Source of the DNA: Mycoemilia scoparia
Taxonomy: Eukaryota; Kickxellomycota; Kickxellomycetes; Kickxellales; Kickxellaceae
Direction: 5' to 3'
NCBI GenBank assembly: GCA_027575805.1
Contig: JANBPU010000004.1
Coordinates: 124,001-188,000, forward strand
DNA length: 64,000 bases
Position numbers and translations under genes: made by a program. Within the stretch, counting starts at the first letter, position 1, and each line of letters begins with the position of its first letter. Below the pieces are notes generated by a model. It had not been told where the DNA came from, made no database searches, and was given only the letters and a program-made list of their open reading frames with translations. Below are positions 22,621-32,700 of this stretch, in pieces.

Positions 22621-25191
22621 ATGTATAGATATCCGTTCATGCTTGCCGGGGTGCTCGCATTGCTACTTATCAGCACTCCGCAAGCCCTTGCTGCAATACT
22701 CGGAATTGACTATGGCACAGAATGGTTCAAGATGGCTCTGGTCCAGCCTGGAAAGCCATTGGACTTGGTACTCAATCGCGATTCAAAAAGAAAGACTGCA
22801 TCAGTAGTCGTTGTCAACGGCTTGGAAAGGACGTTTGGTTCAGAAGCTGTGGGGCTTAGCGGAAGAAAGCCCGAACAGACTTTCTTTGCTGCCAAGCAGC
22901 TCATTGCCGCCGACTTTGACAGCGCCCTTGCCAAGGATTACCAAAAGATGTACTCAAATGCACTGGTGGAACACCCCTTGACTGGCAAAGCCGCCTTCAA
23001 ATATGATGACCCTAAACATGGTACGCTGTCTGTGCAAGAAATCATTGCCATGCAACTCCAGCATGCTCAGGAGCTTGTTGTCGAATCAACCGGCGAAACC
23101 GTAAAGGATGTCGTGATTTCAGTCCCATCATTCTATACTCCTACCCAGCGTCAGTCTATGATCGATTCTGCCAATATTGCCGGGCTTAACCTTGTAGCGC
23201 TCGTCAATGATGGCAGTGCGATTGCCCTCAACTATGGCATGAGCCGCAAGTTTGAGCAAGGAAAAGAGTTTCACATCTTTTATGATATGGGCGCAGGAAG
23301 CACTGTTGTCACCGTCGCATCGTTTTCTCAAGGAAAAGGATTTGGTAAATCTAAGCCCACAGAAATCAATGTTTTGGCCACGTCCTCCGACCCTACCTTG
23401 GGTGGTTCTGAAATCGATGTTCGGTTAAGAAACCTTTTTGTACACGCATTTGAATCCAAGCATGGATCAGAAGTCTCAACCCCCATTCGCGACAACAGGC
23501 GCGCAATGGCAAAGCTCCTTAAGGAGGCCGCCCGTGTCAAGACCATTCTCAGTGCCAACATTGAAGCATTTGCTTCCATAGAAAGCCTGCATGAAGAGGT
23601 GGACTTCCGTATAAAAATAACTAGGGAGGAGCTCCAAGAAGCCTGCAAGGACCTAAGAGACCGCCTCAATGTTCCACTAAATAATGTTATTTCTGCAGCA
23701 AATGTGACCATTGACGACATTTCTTCGGTCATTCTTGTTGGCGGCAGCACCCGCATACCATTTGTTCAGGAAGCGCTTGAAGAGGTGGCCACCAAGGATA
23801 AATTGGCCCGCAACTTGAACGCAGATGAGGCCTGTGTCCTGGGGACTGCGTTCTATGGTGCAACTTTGAGCAGTAAATTCAGAGTAAACAACATCCGCAT
23901 AACCGATTCAACAAACATACCTTATAGAGCTGTTTTCAACTCGGAAATGACCGGTGACGATGTTGTCAGTGAAATCCCCAAGTTCTCTCCCGTTGGGCCT
24001 AAGAGTACCATCCAGGACCAGCGCATGTCAGACATGACAATCAATTTTGATTACTACACTGACAAATGGATAAGGTACTCGTCAGCAACAATTTCTGGAG
24101 TCAAATCGTCTATCAACAAAATCAACAAAGACCTGGTTGTTGATGAAACTCCCTTGGTCAAGGCCCAGTTCTACTTTGACGAGTTTGGTGTACCAAAGAT
24201 TCATCGCGCTGTAGCCATATATAATACGACCAATCCAGAATATGAGAGCTATCTAGAACAGCTCTCTTCATGGGAACAGAGTGTCAAAGATGAGGAGGCT
24301 AAAACAGATAGCACCAGTGAGGCTGAAGCCAAACCTCGTACACCAAAGCCCAAGGTCCAGCAAAAACACATTATCGAGCGTGTTACCCTTAAAGTTAACT
24401 CAAGCACCCTTGAAAAGAGATCCATGAATGGAGATGCCTTACAAGAGGCTCGTGATCTACTCAAGCGTATGAACAAAGATGACAAACAGCGCAAAGATAG
24501 AGAAACTGCCTTCAACAGCCTCGAATCATTGGTATATCAAATTAGAGAGATTATCTATGAGGACGATTTTATCACTGTCACAACCAAAGATGAGCGCGCC
24601 AAATTGGAGAAGAAAGCAGATGAGGCTTCTGAATGGATGGAGGACAACAGCAACACTGCCAAGACCCCACAAGTCAAGTCCCAACTCGAAAATCTTCGCG
24701 ACTCTCTTGACAAGCTCGTGTACAGAAAAGTCGAGAAGGAAAACAGACCCCATCTTATTAAATCCCTTGAAGATGTCATTACTAAATCTCGTGAGACAAT
24801 AAACAACTACAGCGAAAAATATACAGAGGAAGAGCTCGAGCCCGTAAAAGACAGTCTTGAAAAGTTGGAGGTCCTAATAGAAGATGTCTCGCTCTGGCTT
24901 GAGACCAAATTGGCTGCCCAAAATAAGCTCAAGGATACCGAGAATCCCGTACTCACCATTGAGTCTATTGTCGAGAAGTCTCAGTCCATCCAGGATGCAT
25001 TCACAAAACTTGCTGCCAAAAAGATCAAAAAGAAGTCTACTCCAAGCACTGAAGCCGAAAAGCCTACCGATGACGCTACTGCTGATGATGATGAAAATCA
25101 GGAACAAGACGATACTAACGAAAAGGCCGAAACAACTGCTGAGCAAGATGACCCCGATGCTAAAGAAAATTACCAGCATGATGAACTCTAG
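22621..25191 (+). CDS. LHS1: ER-lumen Hsp70-like chaperone Lhs1/GRP170 (HYOU1)
   Basis: Single exon, 856 residues. A signal peptide (about 1-24, LAGVLALLLISTPQALA) leads directly into the nucleotide-binding domain: GIDYGTEWFKMALVQPG, VVISVPSFYTPTQRQ, DMGAGSTVVTV and the adenosine motif VILVGGSTRIP. The substrate-binding part is extended, with a charged, Glu/Lys-rich linker (about 545-590), a helical lid and an acidic tail. It ends in HDEL, the ER retrieval signal. IDYGTEW in place of IDLGTTN, the large size and the HDEL identify the Lhs1/GRP170 class. That class acts as nucleotide exchange factor for the ER Hsp70 Kar2/BiP and as a holdase in translocation and folding. A TATA box lies upstream. 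It is convergent with the RhoGAP gene. Confidence 0.95.
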   Translation: MYRYPFMLAGVLALLLISTPQALAAILGIDYGTEWFKMALVQPGKPLDLVLNRDSKRKTASVVVVNGLERTFGSEAVGLSGRKPEQTFFAAKQLIAADFDSALAKDYQKMYSNALVEHPLTGKAAFKYDDPKHGTLSVQEIIAMQLQHAQELVVESTGETVKDVVISVPSFYTPTQRQSMIDSANIAGLNLVALVNDGSAIALNYGMSRKFEQGKEFHIFYDMGAGSTVVTVASFSQGKGFGKSKPTEINVLATSSDPTLGGSEIDVRLRNLFVHAFESKHGSEVSTPIRDNRRAMAKLLKEAARVKTILSANIEAFASIESLHEEVDFRIKITREELQEACKDLRDRLNVPLNNVISAANVTIDDISSVILVGGSTRIPFVQEALEEVATKDKLARNLNADEACVLGTAFYGATLSSKFRVNNIRITDSTNIPYRAVFNSEMTGDDVVSEIPKFSPVGPKSTIQDQRMSDMTINFDYYTDKWIRYSSATISGVKSSINKINKDLVVDETPLVKAQFYFDEFGVPKIHRAVAIYNTTNPEYESYLEQLSSWEQSVKDEEAKTDSTSEAEAKPRTPKPKVQQKHIIERVTLKVNSSTLEKRSMNGDALQEARDLLKRMNKDDKQRKDRETAFNSLESLVYQIREIIYEDDFITVTTKDERAKLEKKADEASEWMEDNSNTAKTPQVKSQLENLRDSLDKLVYRKVEKENRPHLIKSLEDVITKSRETINNYSEKYTEEELEPVKDSLEKLEVLIEDVSLWLETKLAAQNKLKDTENPVLTIESIVEKSQSIQDAFTKLAAKKIKKKSTPSTEAEKPTDDATADDDENQEQDDTNEKAETTAEQDDPDAKENYQHDEL

Positions 25192-25464
25192 TCCCAGCCA
25201 CTTCATGAACACCAGCATATAGTATAGCATCAGATTGTTTCAATCCCGCTGCAATCCATTCTCCTACTCTCATGTTCACTGAAACACACTAGTAGCGTAT
25301 TTATAAACGCGTGTGAATAAACTTTTATTCCAAAAATATTTTTTGTCGATGTGTAAAGTTAGCTGAAAAGAACATTATAATAATTATCTGGTGGCTCTTG
25401 AATTGGAGACCAAATAACAAAAGTATAGGATATTAAAATAAATATAAATGTGCTGACAAAACTT

Positions 25465-28038
25465 CTAGTTATCGTCGTCGTCAGAATCATCATCTTTGAG
25501 GAAGAAATCCATATCGTCCTTTGTAGGTGGTGTTAGTGGTTGTTCATGAGAAGAACCTCCAGGTTGATTTGTAGGCGATTTACTTCTATCCCTACCTCCA
25601 ACACTCTTTTCGCTTTCTTTTGAATCAAAATCTACAGAGAAGGGTGCTGGTGTGACAGGCGAAGGCAGGATTCCTTCCAGCCCGGGATCTGATTTCTTGG
25701 CTGTGCTATTTGCAATGCTAGATTTTTCCTTAGAATTCTGGTTGTGAGAAGAGCCTTCATTAGATGTGACACTTTGCACCCCCTTGTTGATGACTTCGGA
25801 AGCAGGCTGGGGTTGAGACTTTGGTTTAGTATCGCTACTCTCTGCTGGAATAGCCGGAAGATCCTTGCTTTCGTCAGACTTGGGACTATGTGGAGAAGTT
25901 GGGTCGCTGTCATGAGCGTAGTTGGCTTGCACTACACGAGTTGGCAGAGGTGGTGGTGCATTAGAGAACTCGACTGGCTCTAGCATCAAGCTGTAGTATT
26001 CCAAAAAGTCTCGAACAAGCCTTATTTGGTGCTTGTCATGCAAGACAGTTACTGACTCCTGCCAAGGGCGTAGAATGGCAGGGCCAACCCTCTGACTAAT
26101 AGCCTCAATAAATTCTTCGCAGCTTTTGTTATCTTCTTCAGTTTCCTTTCCCTTATTTGCAGAAACCAAGGATGATAGCTGTTCAAAGAGTGCCTTAAGG
26201 ACAGAGAGGTTGTTTGACGGAATAGACTGGAGGATATGGCGCAGGCCACTAGCACGCTCCTCTGGTGATTCCTTGTCCACGCGGCCCTGATAGAATGACT
26301 TGATGGGGTCATAGAGTGGGCGAGTACACAAACAGTCTGGCAGTTCTGATAAATACAAATATAAAGCATTTACGACAACAGGCAACTCAAACTTGCGGAG
26401 ATCCTTCAGAGTTACCTTGTAGCCCGAGTTGACAGACACTTTGAGTTCGCTGATAAGCCTGGCTGGCTGCTCTGAAGTCCAGATCTTTCTCTTTTCAGCA
26501 ATGGACATCTGTGCTGTTGATTTCTTTAGGAGGCTCAGGGCCTTGGCTGGGAAGAGAGGTATAGCTTTTGTTGATATTAACATTTGCTCATCTAGAGGGA
26601 TTCCAAATATCTGTGTTTGTGCAGGGCTAGTTCCAAACTTGTGGTAGATTATAGGTCTGGGGACAAACCTTCCAGTTCCGTGCTGTTCAATAATCCACTG
26701 GATATCTTGGCTAGGCTTTATAGTTTCGTAACATACCTGCTTCCTGTCATTGCTGGCCAAGAGCACCGGGACTATCTTTGCTTGAACACCAACAAATGTC
26801 TCCATAAAGCTTTTCATGGTAGTCAAGCGATTTAGCTCCCATGCTTCCATGATTTCAAGGTAGCTAGAAAGCTGTTCTTCAAGCTCTGATCTATATATTT
26901 CGGCTGTCAAAACTTGGCTATGATACTCCTGATCGGCCTCTTCGGCCTCTGTCTTCAGCTGGGCCAGTGTCTTTCCTTGACTGATTCCATCACTAGGATT
27001 ATCAGATGATGATGATACTCTGTCTCTAAGAGCATCAATGCCGCTTGGAATAAACCTTGAACGTGTTTGTTGCCGACTTTCTTCGTCGCTAGTGAATTGC
27101 AAAGCAGCGCTCTTCCATTGATAGTATGCATTGGAGCGTGGTTGGAACCCAGATCCTCTACCCATATAACGCAAGTACCCTTGATCCATTAAGCTTTGGC
27201 CAATTGACACTGCTTCTTCTTCCGTCTTTATTACCGTGCTATAATGTCCTCTCCACCAAGAGACAAGATCATAGCCTGTAACCAGTCCACGGAATTTTCC
27301 AAAGACACCAAATTTAACATCATGGGCTGGAAGTTCCATACGAAGACGCTCAAGCATCACGTGGAACTCGTGGCGTGTAAGTGCCAAATTGCCAACGATA
27401 ATTGATGCAGATGCCAGGTCATTTGTTCCATTTTCTTGTTCTTCTGGCTGAGCTGCTTGTTGTTGCTGCTGTTGCTCCGTGCTATTTTCACCAACAGAGC
27501 CCTCACCCTCAGTTTCACGCTTTTGTGCAAGTAAGGATTCATGGGTAATCCTTGTTGACTCGTATAAAGTTGCTCTCTTGTGGCTGACCTGCCTTGCCCT
27601 CTCGGCTTTGACAAACTCAATGCTTGCCTTTCCAAGTATTGAGTCTATCATCTTCCACGACCCATTTATCCGGGAACGATGCTCAGTAGCAAAGTCACGC
27701 ATGGGCCTAATAACCTTGGATCTCATCTCCTTCCCAAGCCTTGTGTGAACGTCAACCAAGTGTTGGCATTCCTTTGTGAGTCCTTCGAATGCACATTTGA
27801 GGGTTGCCCCCTCATTACGACCAAAACCTGAAGGTCGCATTTGCTTGCTTGCCAAATTCTGCAATGCGTTGGCATAGCTTTGCTCTATTCTCAGCCATTC
27901 TTGCACAAACTCGAGAATTTCGTCACACTCGTTAGCGCCGTGCTGTACTTCTACGTATAACCTGCTGGGAGATCTACGGTAGTCCAAAGGTTCGCCTGGG
28001 CCGGAATTGTCCCAAAAGGCGTCTTTGAAACTTAGCAT
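25465..28038 (-). CDS. RGD2: Rgd2-like F-BAR/DEP/RhoGAP protein
   Basis: Single exon, 857 residues. The F-BAR (FCH) module starts at the N-terminus (FKDAFWDNSGPGEPLDYRR) and covers about 1-170, resuming at about 365-430 as coiled coil. A DEP domain (about 225-312; GYDLVSWWRGHY and AVSIGQSLMDQGYLRYMG) lies between the two halves, an arrangement known for fungal Rgd2. The RhoGAP domain spans about 478-690, with KFELPVVVNALYLYLSELPD and SNNLSVLKALFEQLS. The usual arginine-finger block (GIxRxSG) is not visible; EKRKIWTSEQPARLISELK is found at that place. The tail is Ser/Pro-rich and acidic, ending DDDSDDDDN. Rgd2-type proteins act on Cdc42/Rho5-class GTPases at the membrane during polarised growth or cytokinesis. 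A Gln run (188-194) lies in the linker. Confidence 0.9.
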   Translation of the reverse strand: MLSFKDAFWDNSGPGEPLDYRRSPSRLYVEVQHGANECDEILEFVQEWLRIEQSYANALQNLASKQMRPSGFGRNEGATLKCAFEGLTKECQHLVDVHTRLGKEMRSKVIRPMRDFATEHRSRINGSWKMIDSILGKASIEFVKAERARQVSHKRATLYESTRITHESLLAQKRETEGEGSVGENSTEQQQQQQAAQPEEQENGTNDLASASIIVGNLALTRHEFHVMLERLRMELPAHDVKFGVFGKFRGLVTGYDLVSWWRGHYSTVIKTEEEAVSIGQSLMDQGYLRYMGRGSGFQPRSNAYYQWKSAALQFTSDEESRQQTRSRFIPSGIDALRDRVSSSSDNPSDGISQGKTLAQLKTEAEEADQEYHSQVLTAEIYRSELEEQLSSYLEIMEAWELNRLTTMKSFMETFVGVQAKIVPVLLASNDRKQVCYETIKPSQDIQWIIEQHGTGRFVPRPIIYHKFGTSPAQTQIFGIPLDEQMLISTKAIPLFPAKALSLLKKSTAQMSIAEKRKIWTSEQPARLISELKVSVNSGYKVTLKDLRKFELPVVVNALYLYLSELPDCLCTRPLYDPIKSFYQGRVDKESPEERASGLRHILQSIPSNNLSVLKALFEQLSSLVSANKGKETEEDNKSCEEFIEAISQRVGPAILRPWQESVTVLHDKHQIRLVRDFLEYYSLMLEPVEFSNAPPPLPTRVVQANYAHDSDPTSPHSPKSDESKDLPAIPAESSDTKPKSQPQPASEVINKGVQSVTSNEGSSHNQNSKEKSSIANSTAKKSDPGLEGILPSPVTPAPFSVDFDSKESEKSVGGRDRSKSPTNQPGGSSHEQPLTPPTKDDMDFFLKDDDSDDDDN

Positions 28039-29737
28039 TATTATTTACTTAGATAATTGTGTGATAGATGTATAAAATAAGCGAAATCCAGGCGCTTTAG
28101 TAATAAAAAGAAGCAAAAGTGGTGTGGCAAACCAAGTGTTATTGGCCTAACAGGTTTAATCGGAAAGCCTGGACGTAAACACAACAAGTTGGCATGGAGA
28201 TCTCAAAACATTGGCTAATTTTATTCCATACATTCCGCTTATTAGTGACATCATCAGAAACTGAAATTAATCAATGGCATGCCCATCACAAGCACCTCTT
28301 TAGAATTTCCTTTTGTTGAGATGCTAGGTTCAAGTGAATAACACATCTAATCTACGGCGCTGCAATGTCACAAAATGATCTCAATGCCACTCTAAACAAG
28401 CAACGCTTCTATACCTATGACCGTGTACTGACATATTGAACAAAATGTTGCACCTGTTTATGGTTCTTTGGTAGTATTTGTGGGCCTCCTTTTATACCAC
28501 CTGTTTATATTGATTCATTTAATGAATGCATTATTGTAAAAGTTGTTCTAAAAACAATATTATAAAAATTGGCTGCAGATGCTGGCATTTCCTTTGTGAC
28601 CAAAGTTGAAATGAGAGTGCATTGAAATACTTTGCAGCTATACCAATTCATCTATAGTATAGTAATTTAAAAATTCAAATGCTAATTCTAACTTTTTCAT
28701 CATTACCTTTGTAGGTTAGATCAGTATTAAACTGAAGAGTTTCAATGCCCAATCAATATTCGTTACAGAATTGTGAATTCGATATGTGGACTGACTTCAT
28801 GTTGTGCAAAGCAAAAGGAGTCCTGAGAAAATGCTGATCTGTCAGGTGTAAATGATTTACGCTTTGAGTGCAGACCTCACATAAACTCTCCCTCAACCGC
28901 TTCATTATATCAAATAAAAATTTCGCTAAAAGTGCTACGTTGTCATCAGCCTTTCCCCTCAAACTCGTAGATATTTTTAAAAAGGTCAAGAATCGGACCA
29001 TCGCAATCCAAACATTCCTATGCCAATCCCAATAAGCCTGGATCATGCGAAATACTAAAATAGATGGCTAATTTCGATAGCACCCCGCCCCTCATCGACT
29101 CGTTTTCAAAAGGCAAACACTGAACCCTCTCTGGGTTTAGCAATGAATGAGCAATATAAGTCATTGAGAAGATGAGATGGTAAACAATTAACAGGGTACC
29201 GTACAACATTGCTCAGTCCCATTTGCTATTTTTAGCTTGTAAACAACTTGAAGCAAAGCATATTGACAATCACGGGCTGTAGGACATTGTTCGACCTGCG
29301 ATAAGAGTAAGCTTTTTGGAACTGCAATGCCCTTGCTTTGCTACTGGAAGCATCCCCAGACACTACAGCAACGCACAGCTATTTAAATAAATAAAGTCTC
29401 AAGCGGAACCTGTTTATTCTCACACTCCGGGTTAGATGCTGAGGGTTGGTGCTTATTATGATGGACACAAAGGCCCAATTGACCTCTCCCCCCTCTCTCT
29501 CTCTCTAACCCTCAGCTAAAATTATTCGATTTTGCACTTCTAAACAGATACTTTACTATCACTTTTTTGCTATATCGGCCCTCGGCTACGTTTTCTATAT
29601 CTGAGCATATTATTTATCTGAGCGGCTGTTTTTAAAGAAGACCCCGCATATAGGCCATTTCCTACATTACTTTCGGAACACCGCTACTGTCTTTATGACT
29701 AATTATTGAACTTGAAATTATAACCCATGAGATTTAA
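28039..29737. other. Spacer between divergent RhoGAP and Munc13-like genes
   Basis: About 1.7 kb with no recognisable gene. Small open frames (up to 97 codons at 28753-29046) show no domain. A (CT)n tract lies at about 29487-29506, upstream of the Munc13-like gene, which is a common promoter or leader feature. Both promoters should be inside. Confidence 0.5.
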
Positions 29738-32700
29738 ATGGTAGACACATTACCGCCAATGTCAATATACGGAGAGCTGCCAGGTACAAAAGAAGCCAAA
29801 TATTCATTTAGTCCCTCGCCAAACCCCGGAAATTCTGCAACCTCGTTAGTAGGTCGGCAGGCCTCGCTTTTGGGTAGTGGCCCAAACTACTCACAAACAA
29901 GGTTAGACCAAAGTCCACACAGCTCGATAAGCAACAGTGCAATAAATATACACCACACTGGGAATTTCAGAAAGCCAGCAGTAATCACACCCATTACTCC
30001 ACCCGCAATAGCGAATACAGCTGCAAAGGCGCCATTGCCACCATCTATACAAAAAGCAGGTATAGATGATGGCTCCCTAGACATCAAAAGTGAAGGCTAT
30101 GATAGCAATGGCGAGTTTATTAATACCGAAATTCCAAGCTTTGGCAATAGCGATAAGGCAGGGGAGGATTATGACCAGCAGGCCATTCGCCACCCTTACT
30201 CCAAGGTAGCCACTCGATCTAGCCTAACATCCTTTGGCAAATCTATGGCATCGCTCATACAGGATGTGCGGCCTGTTGAGGTTATTGAGTTACAGAAAAA
30301 GCTGGATTCAGTGGCTCTCGACTTCAGCGTGGATGAGCGTGTAACCTACCAGTATGCCCTCCGCTTCGCGTTGCTCCTTGAGGAGGAAAGTCGAAATGCT
30401 CCGCCACGCATGCGCCTCGCCTCATACTTCAATGGACATCCTTCGGTCCAAGCCTCAAATGATGTCAATGATTCCAATCGACCATCAACATCATCAGGAG
30501 ACGGATCACGATACAATAGGAACATTCCAAGTAGAATCGGTATATATGGTCGCCACGCTTATACAAAAGATGGGAGAGTTCTTAGCAACTACCGCCAAGC
30601 CGACCACTCTAATCTCAACCAGGAGATACCAATACTTCCACACACATCCTTCGGAGAGCAATTCCACCCGAAAAACTGGCGCTCAAGTTTGGCTGATCTT
30701 GGCGAAAATGCAGCAAGGTTATTTGGAAGCGCAGATGGAGCTAAGCTCGGGATTGTAAGCAACATTCGTCAGCGCAAAAACCAAAATAGTCCGATAAGAC
30801 CGAAAACTGCTGACCCAGGCAGAGGTCATGATGATGGTGAGGCAAAGTTGACACCAGACCTAATGAAGTCTATCATCAAATGTCTTGGTCGCGAGGTTTT
30901 AAATGATTCTGTTCACCCATTCACAAAAAGCTGCTACAACCAGCTTTTGGATGCGCTCAAGGTCAAGGCCTTCTCAAAGAACCTTATCGATACCGGAGCA
31001 ATCGATGATGTCCTCAAGCTATTTGCCCAATTTGCCCTGATAAAGTGCAAATTTGAGCAGATTATCGAAAAGGAGGATATTTCTCGTATAATAGTCAGCC
31101 AAGTTGAGAAGCTGGTTGTGGTTCTTTGTAAAATGCTGAACTCAAAGAGTAGTAGCAGGCTAGCTAGAAGAGCATGTGTTCGCTTAAGTCATTATCACAG
31201 CATGAATCTGCCTGGAGTCATTCCACTCGCAGAAACATCGCCACCAACGAGTAGCCGCTCAAATGGTACTGGGTTCAATACATTGTCATCCACAGCTTCA
31301 CTTAATTCTACATCACAACACCAACAGCATCATTATCAACATATACCAGCAGCAGCAGCAACAACAACAACATCTTCTAATCACCAATCTGTATCAGATT
31401 GGCTGCAACATATATTTAAAATGCAAACCACTCAACATCACTATATTACCCAGCAGCTAAAGCAAGAAGCCACAGAAAGCAATGCCGTCGACGATCTCAA
31501 GAAGTGGCTTCATCTGACCAAGATAGACCGCAGTTTTGCTGGTCGTCCGACAGACTTCATATCAGACCCTGCCTACAAGAGATGGAAGAGTCGGGAAGAA
31601 ACATCCCTCGACCAGCTCATCGTATCATTCGCCCTAAAGAAAACTTATAACTATTCTCCCTTTGACACACCAGCCTCAAGTCAGGGTCCATCGTCAACAC
31701 ATTCAACTGAAAATTATGGCTCTACCACGTTCCACTTTGTTCCTGAAAATGCGACTGCTCATTTTAGAAAATTGATAGAGAGATCCATTATCAATGATAT
31801 TGTTGAAGTTCATTCTGCTTCAAACAATCCTCAAGCACTGGTATCTCTTTCTACTCACTCAGAGGATCTGTTAAGACAGTGTGCGATTGGGTGGAGAGTT
31901 AGTGCACAGTTCAGAGCCATCTGCTACCTCGACATAATAGCTGACCTGGTGATTGGAGAGAAACTTCCAGTCCAGTATTTGGTAGATGCTTTGGCTAATG
32001 TTGAAAAGAATCGCAATATTGTTACAATTTCTGACTGGACCAATGCAAACCAGGCCTACTTGCTTCGTGTTCAATCCAAAGTAGAATCTTATGTCTTGGG
32101 ACTATTTGGTGACATTCTACCCTCTTTACATACAGAAACACCATCTACCCTAAAACCCATCAACTCCATTTTGCGCTATTTGGCAATTGGAGACGCATGG
32201 GTTGATTTGCAAAAGACATTGTGTGTGCCATTTTCAGATGACGAGAGACGAAATTGCAAGCATCTCCTTCAGCCTAAGATTAGCAGTCGCTACAAATACA
32301 TCTATCAGCAGGCATTTGGCGAAAGCAATACTGGAGTATACGACTTTGCACTGTTTCATAGTCTTGCAGAGAAAATTTGGGAAGACTTTGAGTTATGCAA
32401 AAAACTTTTGCCCGCAAAGGATCTGGCTACAAATGACCGTCGATATGATATTCCCACTATATTATTCGAGACAGAGTTTTTGATGCTTTCCAATACCCTT
32501 TTGGATGGAATTCGTCAGCATGGATATTCCCCAGATGGTGCAAACTTGGAGGCTGCATTGCAGTTACACAATAAAATGACGGATCTTACTGCCGCCCTGA
32601 AAAAATACTCTAAAGAGGTTATTGACTTGGTTGACCTTTGCCGCCTGTTTAGAGACAACGTAGATCACTGGCTCAGTATTCTTGAACGAGAATCTGCTGG

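Noticed and set aside
28753..29209. Two minus-strand open frames of 97 and 63 codons
   Set aside because: No domain, no convincing splice structure, and they lie in a promoter-containing spacer.
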